Assembly: GCF_027486195.1 (NCBI RefSeq) | Contig: NZ_JAIXPP010000059.1 | Span: 78,653-142,652 of the forward strand | Direction: 5' to 3' | Length of the DNA stretch: 64,000 nucleotides | Source of the DNA: Novosphingobium sp. | GTDB taxonomy: Bacteria; Pseudomonadota; Alphaproteobacteria; Sphingomonadales; Sphingomonadaceae | Shown here: piece by piece, positions 61,879 through 64,000 of the stretch | Position numbering within the stretch: the first letter of the stretch is position 1 | How the letters are laid out: each line of letters opens with the position of its first letter | Notes under the pieces: model-generated | Databases searched by the model: none | Told to the model about the DNA's origin: nothing | What the model saw: only the letters and a program-made list of their open reading frames with translations | Program-made: the position numbers and the translations under genes

Positions 61879-62817
61879 ATGAAGACCCGTTTCGTTCCTG
61901 CGATATGCCTGGCCCTGCTCGCTGGATGTAGCGAGAAGGCGCCATCCTCTCACTACGTTGAAGCGCCTGCGAACAAGTTTGGTATGCAGGAGACGCTCAT
62001 CGGCAATGCTGGCGCCGCCGACCAGAGCGCGAATGTTGCGATCAAGGAGGAGCTGCCGAAGCCGGGCCAGAGCGCCGAAAAGACCGATCCGGCTGCACAG
62101 AGCCAGATCGCCTACCGCTACAGCTTCGGTTTCCGGATCGCCAGCGATCAGATCGCCGCCTTGCAGAAGGCCCATATCGCGCTGTGCGATGCGATGGGGC
62201 CAAAATGCCGGGTTTGGCGCACTTCGCTCAGCAGTAGTGACGAGGATCGATCAGGCGACGTCTCGCTGCAGGTGGCAGCAAACGAGGCGGGTGCCTTCGA
62301 GAAGGCACTCAGCGATCCGGCGCAGAAGCTGGGCGGCGAACTGGTCTCATCCGAGCGGGATGGCGAGGACCTTTCCAAAAACATCGTCGATACCGAAGCC
62401 AAGCTGCAGTCGCGTCTGGTGCTGCGGGGCAAGCTCACGGATATCCTGCGAAACAACAAGGGGTCCGTCGATGAACTGATCAAAGCCGAGAAAGCTGTGG
62501 CGGACGTCAACGAGGAAATCGATACCTCGGCCTCGGAATTGCAGGGCTATCGCTCGCGAGTTCGGTTCAGCGATGTGAACATCGAATACCGGCCCACCTA
62601 TGGCGAAACTCAACTTGGCTTCGCGCGACCGATCATGACAGCGGCTGGGGCGATCGGGACAACGTTGGGCATGACCATCGCAGGGCTGATCTATGTGTTG
62701 ACGGCGCTTGTTCCCATTGTGTTGTTCGCGATGGCGCTGCGGTGGGTGCTACACCGCTTCGGTTTGCGGATCCGGTTCTGGCGAAAGGCAGCGAAGGTGG
62801 AGAGCAAGGGGGACTGA
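61879..62817 (+). CDS. DUF4349-domain lipoprotein
   Basis: 312 aa. Lipobox LAGC (Cys near residue 16) follows a short signal peptide. The DUF4349 part contains ERDGEDLSKNIVDTEAKLQS and a coiled coil (DELIKAEKAVADVNEEIDTS), then VRFSDVNIEYRP. A membrane helix (about 270-292) and a basic RFGLRIRFWRKAAK tail follow. Having both a lipobox and a C-terminal helix is typical of the family but leaves its topology unclear. Unknown function. Start MKTRFVP chosen for the signal. Confidence 0.85.
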   Translation: MKTRFVPAICLALLAGCSEKAPSSHYVEAPANKFGMQETLIGNAGAADQSANVAIKEELPKPGQSAEKTDPAAQSQIAYRYSFGFRIASDQIAALQKAHIALCDAMGPKCRVWRTSLSSSDEDRSGDVSLQVAANEAGAFEKALSDPAQKLGGELVSSERDGEDLSKNIVDTEAKLQSRLVLRGKLTDILRNNKGSVDELIKAEKAVADVNEEIDTSASELQGYRSRVRFSDVNIEYRPTYGETQLGFARPIMTAAGAIGTTLGMTIAGLIYVLTALVPIVLFAMALRWVLHRFGLRIRFWRKAAKVESKGD

Positions 62818-62848
62818 CGTTCCGATTGTTCTTCAAGAAGCTTTCGTC

Positions 62849-62919
62849 GGCCCGTGCAAGACACGGGCCTTGGCTTTAGTTGGCGGCAAAGGAAGCCGAG
62901 CCCCGTGTCAAGCACGGGG
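62849..62919. repeat. Two tandem hairpins with CAAG loops
   Basis: GGCCCGTG-CAAGA-CACGGGCC (62849-62869) and CCCCGTG-TCAAG-CACGGGG (62901-62919), between convergent DUF4349 and accC genes. The first may serve as terminator; both belong to the TCAAG-loop palindromes also seen at 44161. Confidence 0.75.
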
Positions 62920-62959
62920 CGACGGGAAGTTTCTCTGCTGAACTATTGTTTCGTTTTGA

Positions 62960-64000
62960 TCAGCCCTGCTCGGAAAGCCACTGCTCCAGATACTTGATCG
63001 AGTAGTCCCCATCGAGGACCTTGGGGTCGGTCAGCAGCTTCTGGTGGAGGGGGATCGAGGTCTTCACGCCGCCGATCACCATTTCTTCCAGCGCGCGCTT
63101 CAGGCGCATGATGCAGCCTTCGCGGGTGCGGCCATAGACGATGAGCTTGGCGATCATCGAATCGTAGTAAGGCGGGATGCGGTAGCCGGCGTAAAGCCCG
63201 CTATCGACGCGCACGTGCATGCCGCCCGCAGCGTGGTAGCTGGTGACGAGGCCGGGCGAGGGGGTGAAGTTGAACGGGTCTTCCGCGTTGATGCGGCACT
63301 CGATCGCGTGGCCGCTGAAGACGATGTCTTCCTGTTTGACCGAGAGCGGCTTGCCATCGGCGATGCGGATCTGCTCGCGCACGAGATCGACGCCGGTGAT
63401 CGCCTCGGTGACGGGATGCTCCACCTGCAGGCGGGTGTTCATCTCGATGAAGTAGAACTCGCCGTTTTCCCACAAGAACTCGATCGTGCCCGCGCCGCGA
63501 TAGCCCATGTCGGCCATCGCCTTGGAGACGATGCCGCCCATGCGGTCGCGCTCGGCAGCGGAGATTACGGGGGAGGGGGCTTCTTCGAGCACCTTCTGGT
63601 GGCGGCGCTGCAAGGAGCAGTCGCGTTCGCCGAGGTGGATGGCGTTGCCGTTGCCATCGCCGAAGATCTGGAATTCGATGTGGCGCGGGTTGCCGAGGTA
63701 CTTCTCGATATAGACGGTGGCATCGCCGAACGCGGCCTTGGCTTCGCTGCCGGCCTGCTGGATCAGCGTTTCGAGCTCGTCGGGGCCGTTGCAGACCTTC
63801 ATGCCGCGCCCGCCGCCGCCTGAAGCCGCCTTGATGATCACCGGATAGCCGGCGGCCTCGGCGATGGCCTTGGCTTCCTTGATATCGGAAACCGCGCCGT
63901 CCGAGCCCGGAACCAGCGGCAGACCGAGCTTGCCGGCGGTGCGCTTGGCCTCGATCTTGTCGCCCATCGTGCGGATATGTTCGGGCTTGGGGCCGATCCA
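62960..64000 (-). CDS. accC: Acetyl-CoA carboxylase biotin carboxylase subunit (partial)
   Basis: ATP-grasp biotin carboxylase; the N-terminus lies beyond the window, so about 346 of some 450 residues are seen. PVIIKAASGGGGRGMKVC (ATP loop), IEKYLGNPRHIEFQIFGD, HLGERDCSLQRRHQKVLEE, FYFIEMNTRLQVEHPVTE, IECRINAED, and C-terminal GGVKTSIPLHQKLL. First committed step of fatty acid synthesis with AccB. No frame break. The visible frame opens WIGPKPEHIRTMGDKIEAK at the window end. Confidence 0.97.
   Translation of the reverse strand, partial: WIGPKPEHIRTMGDKIEAKRTAGKLGLPLVPGSDGAVSDIKEAKAIAEAAGYPVIIKAASGGGGRGMKVCNGPDELETLIQQAGSEAKAAFGDATVYIEKYLGNPRHIEFQIFGDGNGNAIHLGERDCSLQRRHQKVLEEAPSPVISAAERDRMGGIVSKAMADMGYRGAGTIEFLWENGEFYFIEMNTRLQVEHPVTEAITGVDLVREQIRIADGKPLSVKQEDIVFSGHAIECRINAEDPFNFTPSPGLVTSYHAAGGMHVRVDSGLYAGYRIPPYYDSMIAKLIVYGRTREGCIMRLKRALEEMVIGGVKTSIPLHQKLLTDPKVLDGDYSIKYLEQWLSEQG

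Overview
The window reads as chromosome of a GC-rich alphaproteobacterium of the Sphingomonadales (Novosphingobium/Sphingobium/Erythrobacter-like). The reasons are the mreB-mreC-mreD-mrdA-rodA order, a glyQ-glyS-ppdK block, PEP-CTERM proteins beside TPR lipoproteins, a DOMON-like protein, GFA/GST genes, and many short palindromic intergenic repeats of the kind common in sphingomonads. The genus is inferred, not proven. Most of the window is housekeeping chromosome; the accessory part is the left 4.4 kb.

Layout. 1-4340: the 3' end of an aminotransferase, an acyl-CoA synthetase of lower GC, then an intact IS630-type element (TA target, 11-bp inverted ends) lying against an IS3-type element that has lost its left end. 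4441-10445 (minus): tRNA-Lys and the rod-shape/elongasome operon. 10637-12876 (plus): mutL and a small lipoprotein gene. 12889-15781 (minus): ychF, a MaoC dehydratase, a GNAT acetyltransferase and an SMC/ABC-like ATPase. 15882-21583: a secreted MBL-fold hydrolase, then two TPR lipoproteins interleaved with two PEP-CTERM proteins. 21724-23950 (minus): pth, a one-domain rplY and a TraB/GumN lipoprotein. 24060-30207 (plus): glyQ, glyS and ppdK. 30305-35182: a methyltransferase divergent from comF, a possible antisense small RNA, hisI, and a LiuR-like MerR regulator with a large acyl-CoA dehydrogenase. 35179-42160 (minus): dienelactone hydrolase, cysK, an MFS exporter, a TonB-dependent receptor, a PilZ protein and tyrS. 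42193-47277: DOMON protein, NamZ-like muramidase, 2OG-Fe oxygenase, methyltransferase, DUF427 and enoyl-CoA hydratase. 47416-51312: a MoxR/CoxE pair split by GFA and GST genes. 51427-57776: small exported protein, TonB-like protein, chemoreceptor, aldo/keto reductase and parE. 58044-64000: PBP-activator-like lipoprotein, rsmI, yraN, a His-rich exported peptide, gshB, a DUF4349 lipoprotein and accC (cut by the window edge).

Most interesting. (1) Both PEP-CTERM genes have near-consensus sigma-54 (-24/-12) boxes, and both share further upstream and leader motifs, while the two TPR genes share a different upstream motif. This looks like a small exosortase-linked envelope regulon. (2) GlyS carries two in-frame copies of a palindromic repeat, plus a stretch of about 390 bp with foreign-looking composition. 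(3) Several operators can be read directly: a shared TTAACCG-type palindrome upstream of moxR and coxE, a LiuR-type box before the MerR gene, a Zur-like palindrome and a hairpin before the TonB receptor, and a palindrome between a GFA and a GST gene. (4) At least five kinds of palindromic intergenic repeat recur in the window.

No rRNA, CRISPR array, prophage, integrase or replication origin was recognised.
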